From assembly GCF_964291045.1 (NCBI RefSeq), contig NZ_OZ197277.1:124001-188000 (forward strand): a stretch of DNA of 64,000 nt. Reading direction: 5' to 3'. Both the position numbers and the translations under genes were made by a program. This document shows positions 18,244-27,863 of the stretch, piece after piece (position 1 is the first letter of the stretch; every line of letters begins with the position of its first letter). The notes under the pieces are model-generated. The model was not told the DNA's origin. It searched no databases and saw only the letters and a program-made list of their open reading frames with translations. The DNA is from PALSA-1444 sp964291045. Lineage in GTDB: Bacteria; Chlamydiota; Chlamydiia; Chlamydiales; Rhabdochlamydiaceae.

Positions 18244-18829
18244 ATTTTTAAGAGGAATAGTTGTTGAAGCAGCTCCTACTAAAGTGGTGCTAGATGTGGG
18301 AAATATTGGATACGGAGTCCATATTTCTTTAAGAACCTATGAAAAAATACCTGCTTTAAAAGAGGTGATCACGCTCCATGTGACACTCATTGTTAAAGAA
18401 GATGAACATGCGCTGTATGGATTTATTTCTCCTCAAGAAAAAATGCTGTTTCAGCAGCTCATCACAGTAAGTGGTATTGGTCCAAAAACAGCTCTTTCTA
18501 TTTTAGGACATATTGAAATGGGAGATTTTCAAACAGCTATTATGCAAGCTAATGTCCCACTACTTTCTAAAGTGCCAGGTATTGGGTTAAAAACAGCGCA
18601 AAGGCTTATCTTAGAGTTAAAAGATAAAATGCATAAGATGAGTAAAAGTGATATTATTCCTTCTGCCTTAGATGCCCCATCATCGCATTTAAATGACGCA
18701 GTGTCAGCGTTGATTCATTTAGGGTATCATCCAGCTGAGGCGCAAAAACGGGTGAAAAAAGTGATCAGCACATTGCCAGAGAATTTCTCTCTTTCCGATC
18801 TCATTTCTTTAGCCCTAAGTGCTTCATAA
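18236..18829 (+). CDS. ruvA: Holliday junction DNA helicase subunit RuvA
   Basis: Tetramer that binds four-way junctions and targets RuvB. Starts MFEFLRGIVVEAAP, the standard N terminus. The helix-hairpin-helix pair TVSGIGPKTALSILG and KVPGIGLKTAQRLILELK is present, and the C-terminal RuvB-contact domain (ALIHLGYHPAEAQKRVKKV) is intact. The start overlaps the ruvC stop by 8 bases, with AAGGAT just upstream. ruvB is not in the window. Confidence 0.95.
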   Translation: MFEFLRGIVVEAAPTKVVLDVGNIGYGVHISLRTYEKIPALKEVITLHVTLIVKEDEHALYGFISPQEKMLFQQLITVSGIGPKTALSILGHIEMGDFQTAIMQANVPLLSKVPGIGLKTAQRLILELKDKMHKMSKSDIIPSALDAPSSHLNDAVSALIHLGYHPAEAQKRVKKVISTLPENFSLSDLISLALSAS

Positions 18830-18881
18830 ATTACGATGAGATTGGATTTAAGACCCTCTTTTCAGGTATTATCTTGCACCA

Positions 18882-20252
18882 ATGACACATTTTAATCATA
18901 GACCCTACGTTGTAGGAGAAACCGTTGCAGCGATTGCAACGCCGCCAGGAGAGGGAGGCGTTGCGATCATCCGTATTTCAGGGGATCAAGCTATTTCCAT
19001 TGTAGAAAAAGTTTATAAAGGCCCTATCCGTTCATACAAAAGCCATACGATGCATTTAGGCGCTATCTTAAGTCAAGATGGATCCCTCATTGATGAGGTG
19101 ATGGCTGTTGTAATGAAGGCTCCTAAATCGTATACAGGAGAAGAGACCGTTGAAATTCATTGCCATGGGGGAAGCCTCATCTCAAAATCTGTGCTAGAAA
19201 GGATTTTAGAAGTAGGAGCAAGAGCGGCTCTTCCTGGAGAATTTACGTTTAAGGCGTACATGAATGGAAAAATAGATCTGGCTCAAGCAGAAGCTGTTCA
19301 AACCCTCATTTCAGCGAAAAACACCCTAGCTCTTCATGCAGCAGAAAATCAGCTTCAAGGAAAACTCTCTCAGGCCATTGAACAGTTTCAAACAAGACTT
19401 TTTGATATTGCAGCGATTTTAGAAGCGTGGGTCGATTTTCCAGAAGAGGGGCTTGAATTTGCCTCTTTTGAAGAGGTGACTTCTTCCTTAGAAGAGATTA
19501 AAAAAGATATGCAGCGTCTTGCTCAAACCTTTGAAGAGGGAAGGGTTTTAGAAGAAGGGATTAAATTGTGTCTTTCCGGAGTGCCAAATGTGGGGAAATC
19601 ATCTCTAATGAACGCTCTTTTAGGAAAAGAACGAGCTATTGTTACAGAGATTGCAGGCACAACAAGAGATCTTTTAGATGCTGATTTAAAGCTCGGCGGT
19701 CTGCATTTTCAGCTGATGGATACAGCAGGGATTAGAGAGGCAGAGGAACGGATTGAACAAGAGGGGATTAGAAGGTCAATAGAGGCGTTTCAAGAGTCTG
19801 ATATCATTTTAATCGTCTTAGATGCCACTCAAGGAATAAGAGAGGAAGATGCAGACATTTTAAGGCAGATGGATTTAGAGAAGACTGTTGTCATCTGGAA
19901 TAAAATCGATCTTCCCTCTTCTCATACGCAGCCTTTAGGATCCATTGGCATTTCTGCCAAAGAGCGCACCGGCATAGACCTCTTAAAAGAGGCCATTCTT
20001 GCAAAAATTTGGAAAAGAGGCGCTCCTTCCAAAGATGAAATTGTGATCACAAGTTTAAGACATAAGCAGTCACTTGAACAAGCCACAGGTTATCTTACCC
20101 AGGTGATTGAGGGATTTAAGGGAGGGGTTTCTCCGGAGTTTTTATCCGCAGATATGAGAAGCACTCTTTTAGAACTGGGAACGATCATTGGAAAAGATAT
20201 GACAGAAGAGATCTTAAGTGCCATCTTCTCTAAATTTTGTGTGGGGAAATGA
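18882..20252 (+). CDS. mnmE: tRNA modification GTPase MnmE
   Basis: Partner of MnmG in wobble-uridine modification. N-terminal formyl-THF-binding domain (ETVAAIATPPGEGGVAIIRI). G domain inserted in a helical domain: G1 GVPNVGKSSLMN, G2 region GTTRD, G3 DTAGIREAE, G4 NKIDL. The C terminus is FCVGK, matching the invariant FC(I/V)GK. 456 residues, normal. It overlaps nth by 4 bases. In Chlamydia it also lies next to nth and psd. Confidence 0.97.
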   Translation: MTHFNHRPYVVGETVAAIATPPGEGGVAIIRISGDQAISIVEKVYKGPIRSYKSHTMHLGAILSQDGSLIDEVMAVVMKAPKSYTGEETVEIHCHGGSLISKSVLERILEVGARAALPGEFTFKAYMNGKIDLAQAEAVQTLISAKNTLALHAAENQLQGKLSQAIEQFQTRLFDIAAILEAWVDFPEEGLEFASFEEVTSSLEEIKKDMQRLAQTFEEGRVLEEGIKLCLSGVPNVGKSSLMNALLGKERAIVTEIAGTTRDLLDADLKLGGLHFQLMDTAGIREAEERIEQEGIRRSIEAFQESDIILIVLDATQGIREEDADILRQMDLEKTVVIWNKIDLPSSHTQPLGSIGISAKERTGIDLLKEAILAKIWKRGAPSKDEIVITSLRHKQSLEQATGYLTQVIEGFKGGVSPEFLSADMRSTLLELGTIIGKDMTEEILSAIFSKFCVGK

Positions 20253-20899
20253 AAAAAACAGCAAAAGATATTCAAGTGATTTTAGAGCACTATTTTCCAG
20301 ATCCCAAGCCGCCTCTTACACATTTTGATCCTTATACACTCCTCATTGCGGTCGTGTTATCAGCCCGTAATACCGATGCTAAGGTGAATCAAGTGACTCC
20401 TCATCTCTTTAAAAAAGCAAAAACACCTGAAGAGATGGTGAGGCTAACTGTTGAAGAGATTAGAGATATCATCCGGCCTTGCGGTCTTTCCCCCACAAAG
20501 GCGAAAAATATTTGGAAGCTCTCTCAAATCCTTCTTGAAGAGTATGAAGGAGAGGTTCCGCAGTCATTTGAAGCGTTAGAGAGCCTTCCCGGGGTGGGGC
20601 ATAAAACAGCCTCTGTTGTGATGGCGCAGGCGTTTCATATCCCCGCCTTTCCAGTAGATACCCATATTATCCGCTCAGCAAAAAGATGGGGGCTAAGTTC
20701 TGCAAAAACAGCTGAGAAGATTGAAATGGATTTAAAAAAGATCTTCTTAAAAAAAGATTGGATTAAGCTCCATTTACAAATCATCTACTTTGCTAGAGAG
20801 TTTTGTCCTGCAAGGGGGCATCATGTGAACTGCCCCATTTGTCACCTAAGTGAGATACCCATGGGCTCTCCGAATCTCCCAGATATTTCCATTCCTTGA
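20249..20899 (+). CDS. nth: Endonuclease III (incomplete Fe-S cysteine loop)
   Basis: DNA glycosylase/AP lyase for oxidised pyrimidines. The hairpin-Lys-Asp motif is intact: LESLPGVGHKTASVVMAQAF with catalytic Lys, and AFPVDTHIIR with catalytic Asp. The C-terminal [4Fe-4S] loop normally has C-x6-C-x2-C-x5-C. Here I see FCPARGHHVNCPICHL and no fourth Cys, and the first spacing is 8. The cluster is probably absent or altered. The start ATG overlaps the mnmE stop (ATGA). The 3' end overlaps the psd 3' end by 58 bases on the opposite strand. Confidence 0.93.
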   Translation: MKKTAKDIQVILEHYFPDPKPPLTHFDPYTLLIAVVLSARNTDAKVNQVTPHLFKKAKTPEEMVRLTVEEIRDIIRPCGLSPTKAKNIWKLSQILLEEYEGEVPQSFEALESLPGVGHKTASVVMAQAFHIPAFPVDTHIIRSAKRWGLSSAKTAEKIEMDLKKIFLKKDWIKLHLQIIYFAREFCPARGHHVNCPICHLSEIPMGSPNLPDISIP

Positions 20900-21753
20900 G
20901 AGGACGCCTCTACTAAATCTGCCTCAAATTGAATGGTATTTTTTTCAAAGAGGAGAATGAGTGAGGACCCTCCAAAGGAAAAATACCCTTTTTCATCTCC
21001 TTTATGATAGAAGGTGTAAGGGGAAAAGGTTTGATGAATGGTTCCGACATTTGTTGCTCCAATCTCAAGATACAATATCACTCCAAAATGGACCGATTCA
21101 AACGGGGTGATCACCCGTTTATTTTCTGCAAGAATAGAGGGTCTACTTTGCAGGGCTAACGGATTGACAGAGAAGAGGGGGCCATTGATGGGACGGGACT
21201 GGAGAGGTGTGCCATCACAGGGGAAGTGAAACCTGTGATAGTCAGGAGGGGAGAGCCTGGCAATAAGAAGAGACCCTTCTTCATATGTTTTTGCAAGCAC
21301 AGGATCTTTAATCAGAGAAGAGATGGAAAAAGGCCTTCCTTTTACGAAAAACTTTAAAGAGTGAGAAGCTTTAGGAAAAACAAGATATTTTCCATCGGCT
21401 GGGAGTACGGCAACACGGGAGCTTGGGTGAAGAGGTCTAGAATTTTTTTTAAGTTTCCGGATAAAAAAGTCATTAAAGGTTTTAAAGGTGTGAGGAGCGT
21501 CTTGAAACTCCTCTATATTGACAGCATATTGCTGAATAAAAGGAGTAATTTTACGCCGGCTCCACTTTGTATTTTGTAATTTGCCATAGAGCTTTGAGAC
21601 AAGAGATGAGTGAGTGATTAAAGGACGCAATAACCTAATCACACCTCTTAACAGAAAGTGGGGTCTATAGAAAAGGCGAACTAAAAACCCTTTGTAGACT
21701 TTTTCAATCTTTTTTTCCTGAGTGTTTCTGTCGGTATAATAGATGTGGGGCAT
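20842..21753 (-). CDS. psd: Phosphatidylserine decarboxylase proenzyme
   Basis: Makes phosphatidylethanolamine in the inner membrane. The proenzyme cuts itself at the GGSS site (FGGSSLILLFEKN, about residue 260) to form the pyruvoyl cofactor. Also seen: the RLSPPDYHRFHFP motif with the key His/Asp region and a C-terminal short alpha chain. 303 residues. Lies convergent to nth with overlapping 3' ends. The mnmE-nth-psd cluster is conserved in Chlamydia. Confidence 0.95.
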   Translation of the reverse strand: MPHIYYTDRNTQEKKIEKVYKGFLVRLFYRPHFLLRGVIRLLRPLITHSSLVSKLYGKLQNTKWSRRKITPFIQQYAVNIEEFQDAPHTFKTFNDFFIRKLKKNSRPLHPSSRVAVLPADGKYLVFPKASHSLKFFVKGRPFSISSLIKDPVLAKTYEEGSLLIARLSPPDYHRFHFPCDGTPLQSRPINGPLFSVNPLALQSRPSILAENKRVITPFESVHFGVILYLEIGATNVGTIHQTFSPYTFYHKGDEKGYFSFGGSSLILLFEKNTIQFEADLVEASSQGMEISGRFGEPMGISLR

Positions 21754-21945
21754 AGTTAATTATTCCTTAACGCAAACTTCAAGGGGAAAAAACAGTTTGA
21801 TTATAGAGGTTTAAAAGGGGTTTGGAAAGAAAAATGATGCCTAAGATCATAGGCATGTTTTGCTCATTTTATCTAAAGCTGGTATGGTGGGTAGAAAAGT
21901 CAATCAGTTGCGCTTTAACCCGCTTGTAAGAAAGTAGAAATCATC

Positions 21946-24849
21946 ATGTTAACTATATTTAGATATCTTTTTGGAACCCAACAGACACGGATGCTCAGTC
22001 GTTATCAAAAACTTGTTAAAGAAGTCAATTCTCAAGAAAAAAAACTGCAGTCTTTAACAGATGATCAGCTTAAAGCAAAAACAGCAGAATTTCGGCAAAG
22101 ACTAAAAGATGGAGCACCACTTGATGATCTTCTTCCTGAAGCGTATGCGGTGGTAAAAGAGGCTTGTAGACGGCTTTGCGGCATAGAGATGCATGTCTCG
22201 GGGTATGATCAAAAATGGGATATGATTCCTTATGATGTCCAAATTTTAGGAGGTATTGCCCTTCATCACGGCTCCATTGCAGAAATGCAAACAGGAGAAG
22301 GGAAGACCCTTACTGCTGCGATGCCCCTATATCTTAACGCCCTCACTGGAAAACCGGTTCATCTTGTCACCGTGAATGACTATCTTGCGCAAAGGGACTG
22401 TGAGTGGATTGGATCGGTGTTTAGATGGCTGGGGATGACAGTTAAATCTCTTACAAATGCGACGCCTCAATCACTTAGAAAAGAGGTGTATGCAGCAGAT
22501 ATTGTGTATGGAACCGCTTCTGAATTTGGGTTTGATTACTTAAGAGACAACTCCATGGCGCAGCAAGCATCTGATCAATGCCAAAGAGGGCACTATTTTA
22601 CCATCATTGACGAAGTGGACTCTGTTCTCATTGATGAAGCAAGAACCCCTTTAATCATCTCAGGCCCGGTAGCAAGTTCTCGTCAAATGTATGATGTTTT
22701 AGAGCCCCCTGTCTCTGAGCTGATCCGGTTTCAAAGAGATCTTTGCAATAAGCTCGCCACACAGGCAAAAAAAACAGTTGATCAGTTAGATTTTTTGAAG
22801 GAAAAAGAGGTTAAACTGTCTAAAGAAGATGAGGCAAGCGCTAAAGCAGCCTTTCGTAAGCTGTGGCTTGTGGGTAAAGGTATGCCCCACAATAAGATCT
22901 TAAAGCGGTTAAAAGAAGATCCTAAAGTGCGCTCTTTTGTGGATGAATGGGATATTTACTATTACGGAGAGCAGAATAAGGAAGAGAGAATAGAGGCTCT
23001 TTCTGAGCTTTATATCACAGTTGATGAAAGAGGCAATGAATATGAGCTCACTGATAAAGGGATGCACCTTTGGGTAGAGATGAAGCAGTCTGCTAACGAC
23101 TTTACGATGTTAGATCTAGGAGAAGCTTACGCGCTCATTGATCAAAATACAGCTCTTACAGACGATGAGAAATTAAGCCAAAAGGTGAATTTACGAGAAG
23201 AGGATGCACTGCGGAAAGAAAAAGCGCATAACTTAAGGCAGCTGTTAAGAGCGTATCTTCTCATGGAAAAAGATGTCGATTACATCATTCAGGACGGAAA
23301 AATTGTCATCATTGATGAAAATACAGGAAGACCGCAACCTGGCCGCAGATTTTCTGATGGCCTTCATCAATCAATTGAAGCTAAAGAAGGCGTTGAGATC
23401 CAAGGCGAGACGCAAACCTATGCGACGATTACGCTTCAAAATTACTTTAGGCTGTATGAAAAACTAGCAGGCATGACAGGAACGGCCATGACAGAGGCAA
23501 GTGAATTTAAAGAGATTTATAAACTTGATGTTCTCTCCATACCCACCCATAAACCTTCACGCCGGTTTGATTTTGATGATGAAGTGTATATGACAGAGCG
23601 GGAAAAATATTTAGCGCTGCTCCAAGAGATTCAAAAGGTACATAGGGAGGGGCGCCCGATCTTAATTGGAACAGAGTCGGTGGATATCTCCGAAAAAATT
23701 TCCAGGATCTTAAAGCAAAATAAACTTGAGCATACTGTACTCAATGCGAAAAATCATGCTAAAGAGGCAGAAGTGATTGCTCTTGCTGGAGAAAAAGGGG
23801 CGATCATGGTCGCAACGAACATGGCAGGAAGAGGAACAGATATTAAGCTCTCTCCTGATATCTCAGCACTTGGAGGTCTTCATGTCATTGGAACAACAAG
23901 ACATCAATCTAGACGGATTGATCGGCAGTTAAGAGGAAGATGTGCAAGACAAGGGGACCCTGGAAGCTCCAAATTTTTTATCTCATTTGAAGACTCATTG
24001 TTAAGGCTGTTTACCTCCCCCCGTGTGGCGACCTTTTTACATAAGTTCCGTCCTCCTGAAGGAGAGCCGATTTCTGCTAAGGTATTGAATAGGTCAATTG
24101 AAACCGCGCAAAAAAGAGTTGAGCAAAGAAACTATCAAATGCGTAAACACACTCTTGAATACGACGATGTGATGAATAAGCAAAGAGCCGAGCTTTATGC
24201 ATTTCGTAACGATGTGCTCCATACAACTGACATTTTATCTCTTGCCGAAGAGGTGTTAGAAGGACTCTCTATGCAAAAAGTGGCAAGGTTTTTAGGAACT
24301 GATAAGCAAGCTTCTATGCAAGGATTAGAATCGCTTACAAATTGGCTCACCACAAACTTCCCTGTCACCTTTGATCTACAAGTAGAAGCTCCTCTAGAAG
24401 TGGAAAAACGGGTTACAGAGCAAGTGATAGGAGCGTTTCGTTTAAAAATGGAGCAAGAGCGTAAGAAAATAGATAACATTGAAGCTTTAGTTCAAGGTAA
24501 AATGAACCCTTACTCTTCTGATATTCTCGTTGATATCGTGCGGAATATTTTGATCAGGAGCATTGATAAAAAGTGGCAAGAACATCTTCTTATGATTGAC
24601 TATTTAAAATCCGAGGTGCATTTACGAGTGGTAGGACAAAAAGATCCTCTCATGGAATTTAAGCATGAAGCGTTTGAGCTGTTTAATCACTTAAGTGAAA
24701 CGCTTAAAGAAGAGATTGCTCACGCTCTTTTTAAATTTCAAATGGTGCTGCCGGAAATCAAGAGCTCAAAAAAAGTCCCTTTAGAAGATAGCTCTTTTCA
24801 AGCTCCCTTCCGGGTCAACCTCTCTCTCATGCCTGAAATAGAGTCTTAA
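21946..24849 (+). CDS. secA: Preprotein translocase ATPase SecA
   Basis: Motor of the Sec pathway. Walker A QTGEGKTLTAAMPLY, DEAD-type IIDEVDSVLIDEARTPLI, helicase motifs ATNMAGRGTDIKL and QLRGRCARQGDPG. There is an inserted helical region at about residues 250-370, typical of chlamydial and some other bacterial SecAs. The C terminus (VNLSLMPEIES) lacks the CxCxSGxxxxxCH zinc motif used by many SecAs to bind SecB. 967 residues. The transcript ends at a strong terminator 31 bases later. Confidence 0.97.
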   Translation: MLTIFRYLFGTQQTRMLSRYQKLVKEVNSQEKKLQSLTDDQLKAKTAEFRQRLKDGAPLDDLLPEAYAVVKEACRRLCGIEMHVSGYDQKWDMIPYDVQILGGIALHHGSIAEMQTGEGKTLTAAMPLYLNALTGKPVHLVTVNDYLAQRDCEWIGSVFRWLGMTVKSLTNATPQSLRKEVYAADIVYGTASEFGFDYLRDNSMAQQASDQCQRGHYFTIIDEVDSVLIDEARTPLIISGPVASSRQMYDVLEPPVSELIRFQRDLCNKLATQAKKTVDQLDFLKEKEVKLSKEDEASAKAAFRKLWLVGKGMPHNKILKRLKEDPKVRSFVDEWDIYYYGEQNKEERIEALSELYITVDERGNEYELTDKGMHLWVEMKQSANDFTMLDLGEAYALIDQNTALTDDEKLSQKVNLREEDALRKEKAHNLRQLLRAYLLMEKDVDYIIQDGKIVIIDENTGRPQPGRRFSDGLHQSIEAKEGVEIQGETQTYATITLQNYFRLYEKLAGMTGTAMTEASEFKEIYKLDVLSIPTHKPSRRFDFDDEVYMTEREKYLALLQEIQKVHREGRPILIGTESVDISEKISRILKQNKLEHTVLNAKNHAKEAEVIALAGEKGAIMVATNMAGRGTDIKLSPDISALGGLHVIGTTRHQSRRIDRQLRGRCARQGDPGSSKFFISFEDSLLRLFTSPRVATFLHKFRPPEGEPISAKVLNRSIETAQKRVEQRNYQMRKHTLEYDDVMNKQRAELYAFRNDVLHTTDILSLAEEVLEGLSMQKVARFLGTDKQASMQGLESLTNWLTTNFPVTFDLQVEAPLEVEKRVTEQVIGAFRLKMEQERKKIDNIEALVQGKMNPYSSDILVDIVRNILIRSIDKKWQEHLLMIDYLKSEVHLRVVGQKDPLMEFKHEAFELFNHLSETLKEEIAHALFKFQMVLPEIKSSKKVPLEDSSFQAPFRVNLSLMPEIES

Positions 24850-24880
24850 ACTGAGCAGTCAAAGCACTTAAAAATACAAA

Positions 24881-24920
24881 GGGTTTAAAGAGAATGCATA
24901 TCTCTTTAAACCCTTTTTTT
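24881..24920 (+). terminator. Rho-independent terminator of secA
   Basis: GGGTTTAAAGAGA (24881-24893) is exactly complementary to TCTCTTTAAACCC (24901-24913), loop ATGCATA, followed by seven Ts. It is a perfect 13-bp stem. Confidence 0.95.
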
Positions 24921-24978
24921 ATACCGTGTGATGTCCTAAATATTTAGGGGGAAGGTTTTGATGTATGACTTAGCCAGA

Positions 24979-25407
24979 TTATTTGTTCGGACTTTTGAGT
25001 CCAAAATAGATGAGAGGCAAAGAGATGATTAACATCAAAAACCAGTAACTAGCGTTCATCTCTAAGTGTAAAATCCCTTGCTCTGAAAAGAAAAACTGCA
25101 AGAGTCCAACTGTAAAAAGATTACTTCCTACAACTAACATGGCGGTGGAAGAAAAAGACATTCCCTCTTCTTTACTCTCTTGAACAGGCTCTTCTGAGGG
25201 TAAAGAGATCCCTTCTGAAGGGGAGAGAGGTTTTGAGGGGTAAGGGGGATTATAAAGAGCTGCTAGGGGATCTTCTCTTGAAGAAGAAAACGGTTTCATA
25301 TCACCCTCCATTTGAATGGGAGCAAAGCAATAAGGGCATTGAGAAGATTCATAAGGAATTCTCCCATCACAATTTAGGCACATTTTTTGACGTTCTGCAG
25401 ACTTCAT
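24979..25407 (-). CDS. Zinc-ribbon membrane protein, hypothetical
   Basis: A 142-residue protein. The N-terminal double CxxC (MCLNCDGRIPYESSQCPYC) forms a zinc ribbon. A Pro/Ser-rich linker follows, then two membrane helices (TAMLVVGSNLFTVGLLQFFF; YWFLMLIISLPLIYFGL). AGAGGAAA precedes the ATG. It is divergent from lpdA with 87 bases between. In C. trachomatis a hypothetical gene also precedes lpdA-lipA, and this may be its counterpart. Function unknown. Confidence 0.8.
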   Translation of the reverse strand: MKSAERQKMCLNCDGRIPYESSQCPYCFAPIQMEGDMKPFSSSREDPLAALYNPPYPSKPLSPSEGISLPSEEPVQESKEEGMSFSSTAMLVVGSNLFTVGLLQFFFSEQGILHLEMNASYWFLMLIISLPLIYFGLKSPNK

Positions 25408-25494
25408 TTGATTTCCTCTTTATTAATTTTATAACTTTGGGTGTTTTTTTACCTCAACCTTTGATAAAATCACATTTTTAGAAAGGATAGATGC

Positions 25495-26898
25495 ATGACC
25501 GAAAAAATGTGTTACGATGTAGTAGTGATAGGATCGGGTCCAGGGGGATATGTTGCCGCGATAAAATCGGCGCAAGCAGGAAAAAAAGTGGCGCTGATTG
25601 AAAAGCATCTCTTAGGCGGAACATGTTTAAATGTAGGGTGCATTCCAACTAAAACGTTAATTGCTGGCGTAGAGGCTTTACACGTTGTGAAGCAGGCAGA
25701 AAAACTGGGTATTACGATTGGAGAAATCTCAGTTCGCTACGATAAAATGAAAGAGCGTAAAGACGGCGTCATCACAAAAATACGTCAAAGCTTAGAGGGG
25801 CTCATTAAGTCGAATAAAATCACGATATTTAAAGGGTTAGCGACATTTACAGATGCCTTTGAAATTAAAGTGAAAGGGGAAGACAACCTCTACATTAAAG
25901 GGGAAAAGTTTATTCTAGCAACAGGATCTACACCGGTTGACATTGCCGCATTTCCTTGTGATCATACCCACATCTTTAACTCCACATCCATTTTAGAAAT
26001 GACAACACTTCCAGAGTCCATGGCCATCATTGGAGGAGGGTATATTGGGTGTGAGTTTGCCTCTTTATATGCAGAGCTTGGCGTTAAAGTCACCATTTTA
26101 GAATCGCTTCCCTCTCTTGTGACATCTCTTGGAAAAGATATCTCTCAAACCCTTACCCAAGCGTTTAAGAAAAAAGGGATCGAGATGAAAACAGGAGTCA
26201 CTGTAAGTCACCTTGAAAAAACTGCGTCTGGAGTGACTGTACACATCCAAGGGCAAGACCCTATTTCTGTAGGGATTGTACTTGTTGCAACCGGAAGGAA
26301 TGTGAATACAGGCGGTCTTGGATTAGAAATGGCTGGTGTGAAGACATCAGAGAGAGGAGCTATTTTAGTGAATGATAAAATGGAGACCTCTGTTCCTGGG
26401 ATTTATGCAATTGGAGATGTGACAGGAAAAGTGATGCTAGCTCACGTAGCTTCTCATCAAGGGATTGTGGCTGCAACAAACGCCGTAGGAGGAGATGCCT
26501 ATATGCATTATGAAGCAGTGCCAGCTGTCATCTTTACCCATCCTGAAATTGCAACAGTGGGGATGACTCTTGAAGAGGCAGCTCAAAAAGGGTATTCTCC
26601 ACAGCTTGGTAAGTTTCCTTTTCAAGCGCTTGGAAAATCGATTGCAACGCTTGAAACAGAGGGGTTTGCAGCGGTTGTGATTGATCAAAAGACAGGGCAA
26701 ATTTTAGGGGCTCAAGTAGTCGGGCATAACGCGTCATCTTTAATTGCGGAAATGGCTCTTGCGATCAGTAATGAACTCACCATTGAATGTGTGACAGAGA
26801 CCATTCACGCTCATCCAACGCTTCCAGAAGCTTGGTTAGAGTCAGGACTCATTGCTCAAAATACACCGATACATTTTCCCCCTAAGATCCTCAAATGA
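25495..26898 (+). CDS. lpdA: Dihydrolipoamide dehydrogenase (E3)
   Basis: FAD enzyme that reoxidises dihydrolipoyl groups of 2-oxoacid dehydrogenase complexes with NAD. FAD site VVIGSGPGGYVAAIKSAQAG, redox disulfide GGTCLNVGCIPTK, NAD site AIIGGGYIGCEFASLYAELG, second FAD motif PGIYAIGDVTG and the C-terminal His-Glu pair HAHPTLPEAW. 467 residues, normal. AAGGAT is 8 bases before the ATG. Overlaps lipA by 4 bases (ATGA), linking E3 to lipoyl synthesis. Confidence 0.97.
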   Translation: MTEKMCYDVVVIGSGPGGYVAAIKSAQAGKKVALIEKHLLGGTCLNVGCIPTKTLIAGVEALHVVKQAEKLGITIGEISVRYDKMKERKDGVITKIRQSLEGLIKSNKITIFKGLATFTDAFEIKVKGEDNLYIKGEKFILATGSTPVDIAAFPCDHTHIFNSTSILEMTTLPESMAIIGGGYIGCEFASLYAELGVKVTILESLPSLVTSLGKDISQTLTQAFKKKGIEMKTGVTVSHLEKTASGVTVHIQGQDPISVGIVLVATGRNVNTGGLGLEMAGVKTSERGAILVNDKMETSVPGIYAIGDVTGKVMLAHVASHQGIVAATNAVGGDAYMHYEAVPAVIFTHPEIATVGMTLEEAAQKGYSPQLGKFPFQALGKSIATLETEGFAAVVIDQKTGQILGAQVVGHNASSLIAEMALAISNELTIECVTETIHAHPTLPEAWLESGLIAQNTPIHFPPKILK

Positions 26899-27863
26899 TT
26901 CTAGAAGATGATGTTTTCAATCCAGCCCCTTTACCTAAGTTAAGAGTCTTAAATCAACTCCCCTCTAATCCTGAAGGGAAAGGGGGAAGGTTTCCCTCGT
27001 GGCTGCATAGATCTCTTCCTAAAGGAAAAAGCCTTTCTAAGACGAATCATATCTTAGAAAAATATGGTCTTAATACCGTCTGCGAAGAGGCTAAATGCCC
27101 GAATAGACTTCACTGCTTTTCTCATAAAACAGCTACATTTTTAGCTCTTGGAAAAGCGTGTACGCGCAATTGCGGTTTTTGTGATATTGACTTCACGAAA
27201 ACGCCTCTTGCATTAGAGGCTGATGAACCTGAGAGAATTGCACTCTCGGTTGCAGAACTTGGCCTTAAACACGTCGTGATTACCATGGTGGCAAGAGATG
27301 ATCTTCCTGATGGTGGGGGAGAGCAGATGGGACAAATCATTCAAGCTGTTAGATTGAAAAATCAAGAGTGTACGATTGAAGTTCTGACCACCGACTTTGA
27401 AGGCCGTGTAGAATCGCTTGATCTTGTATTAAACCGCCATCCAGAGGTTTTTAATCATAACATTGAGACAGTAAGACGCATAAGCCCTAGAATCCGTCAC
27501 AAGGCAACTTATGATACAACACTTAAGATGCTTCAGTATGCTCACGCTTCAAAAAAGGTGTCCTTTGTGAAGTCAGGACTCATGGTGGGGCTTGGAGAGA
27601 CAGAGAGTGAAGTGTTTGAAACACTGCAAGATTTAAAAAATGCAGGGTGTCAAATTGTCACCATTGGGCAATATCTTCAAGCAGATAAAAGAAAGCTTCT
27701 TGTGAAAGAGTTCATCACCCCTCAGCAATTTAAGCGGTATGAAGAGTATGGATACTTGATTGGAATACCTCAGATGTATGCAGGCCCTTTTGTGAGGTCA
27801 TCGTTTAACGCGCATGAAATCAAGCTATTAGCTGGGGAAAAAATGGCTCTAATAGAGCCTTAA
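26895..27863 (+). CDS. lipA: Lipoyl synthase
   Basis: Radical-SAM enzyme inserting two sulfurs into octanoyl-E2. Auxiliary cluster motif C-x4-C-x5-C (CEEAKCPNRLHC), the radical-SAM motif CTRNCGFCDID, and the C-terminal FVRSSFNAHE with the RSS ligand Ser. 322 residues. It starts inside the lpdA stop and ends tail-to-tail with the second oppA-like gene (4-base overlap). Confidence 0.97.
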   Translation: MILEDDVFNPAPLPKLRVLNQLPSNPEGKGGRFPSWLHRSLPKGKSLSKTNHILEKYGLNTVCEEAKCPNRLHCFSHKTATFLALGKACTRNCGFCDIDFTKTPLALEADEPERIALSVAELGLKHVVITMVARDDLPDGGGEQMGQIIQAVRLKNQECTIEVLTTDFEGRVESLDLVLNRHPEVFNHNIETVRRISPRIRHKATYDTTLKMLQYAHASKKVSFVKSGLMVGLGETESEVFETLQDLKNAGCQIVTIGQYLQADKRKLLVKEFITPQQFKRYEEYGYLIGIPQMYAGPFVRSSFNAHEIKLLAGEKMALIEP

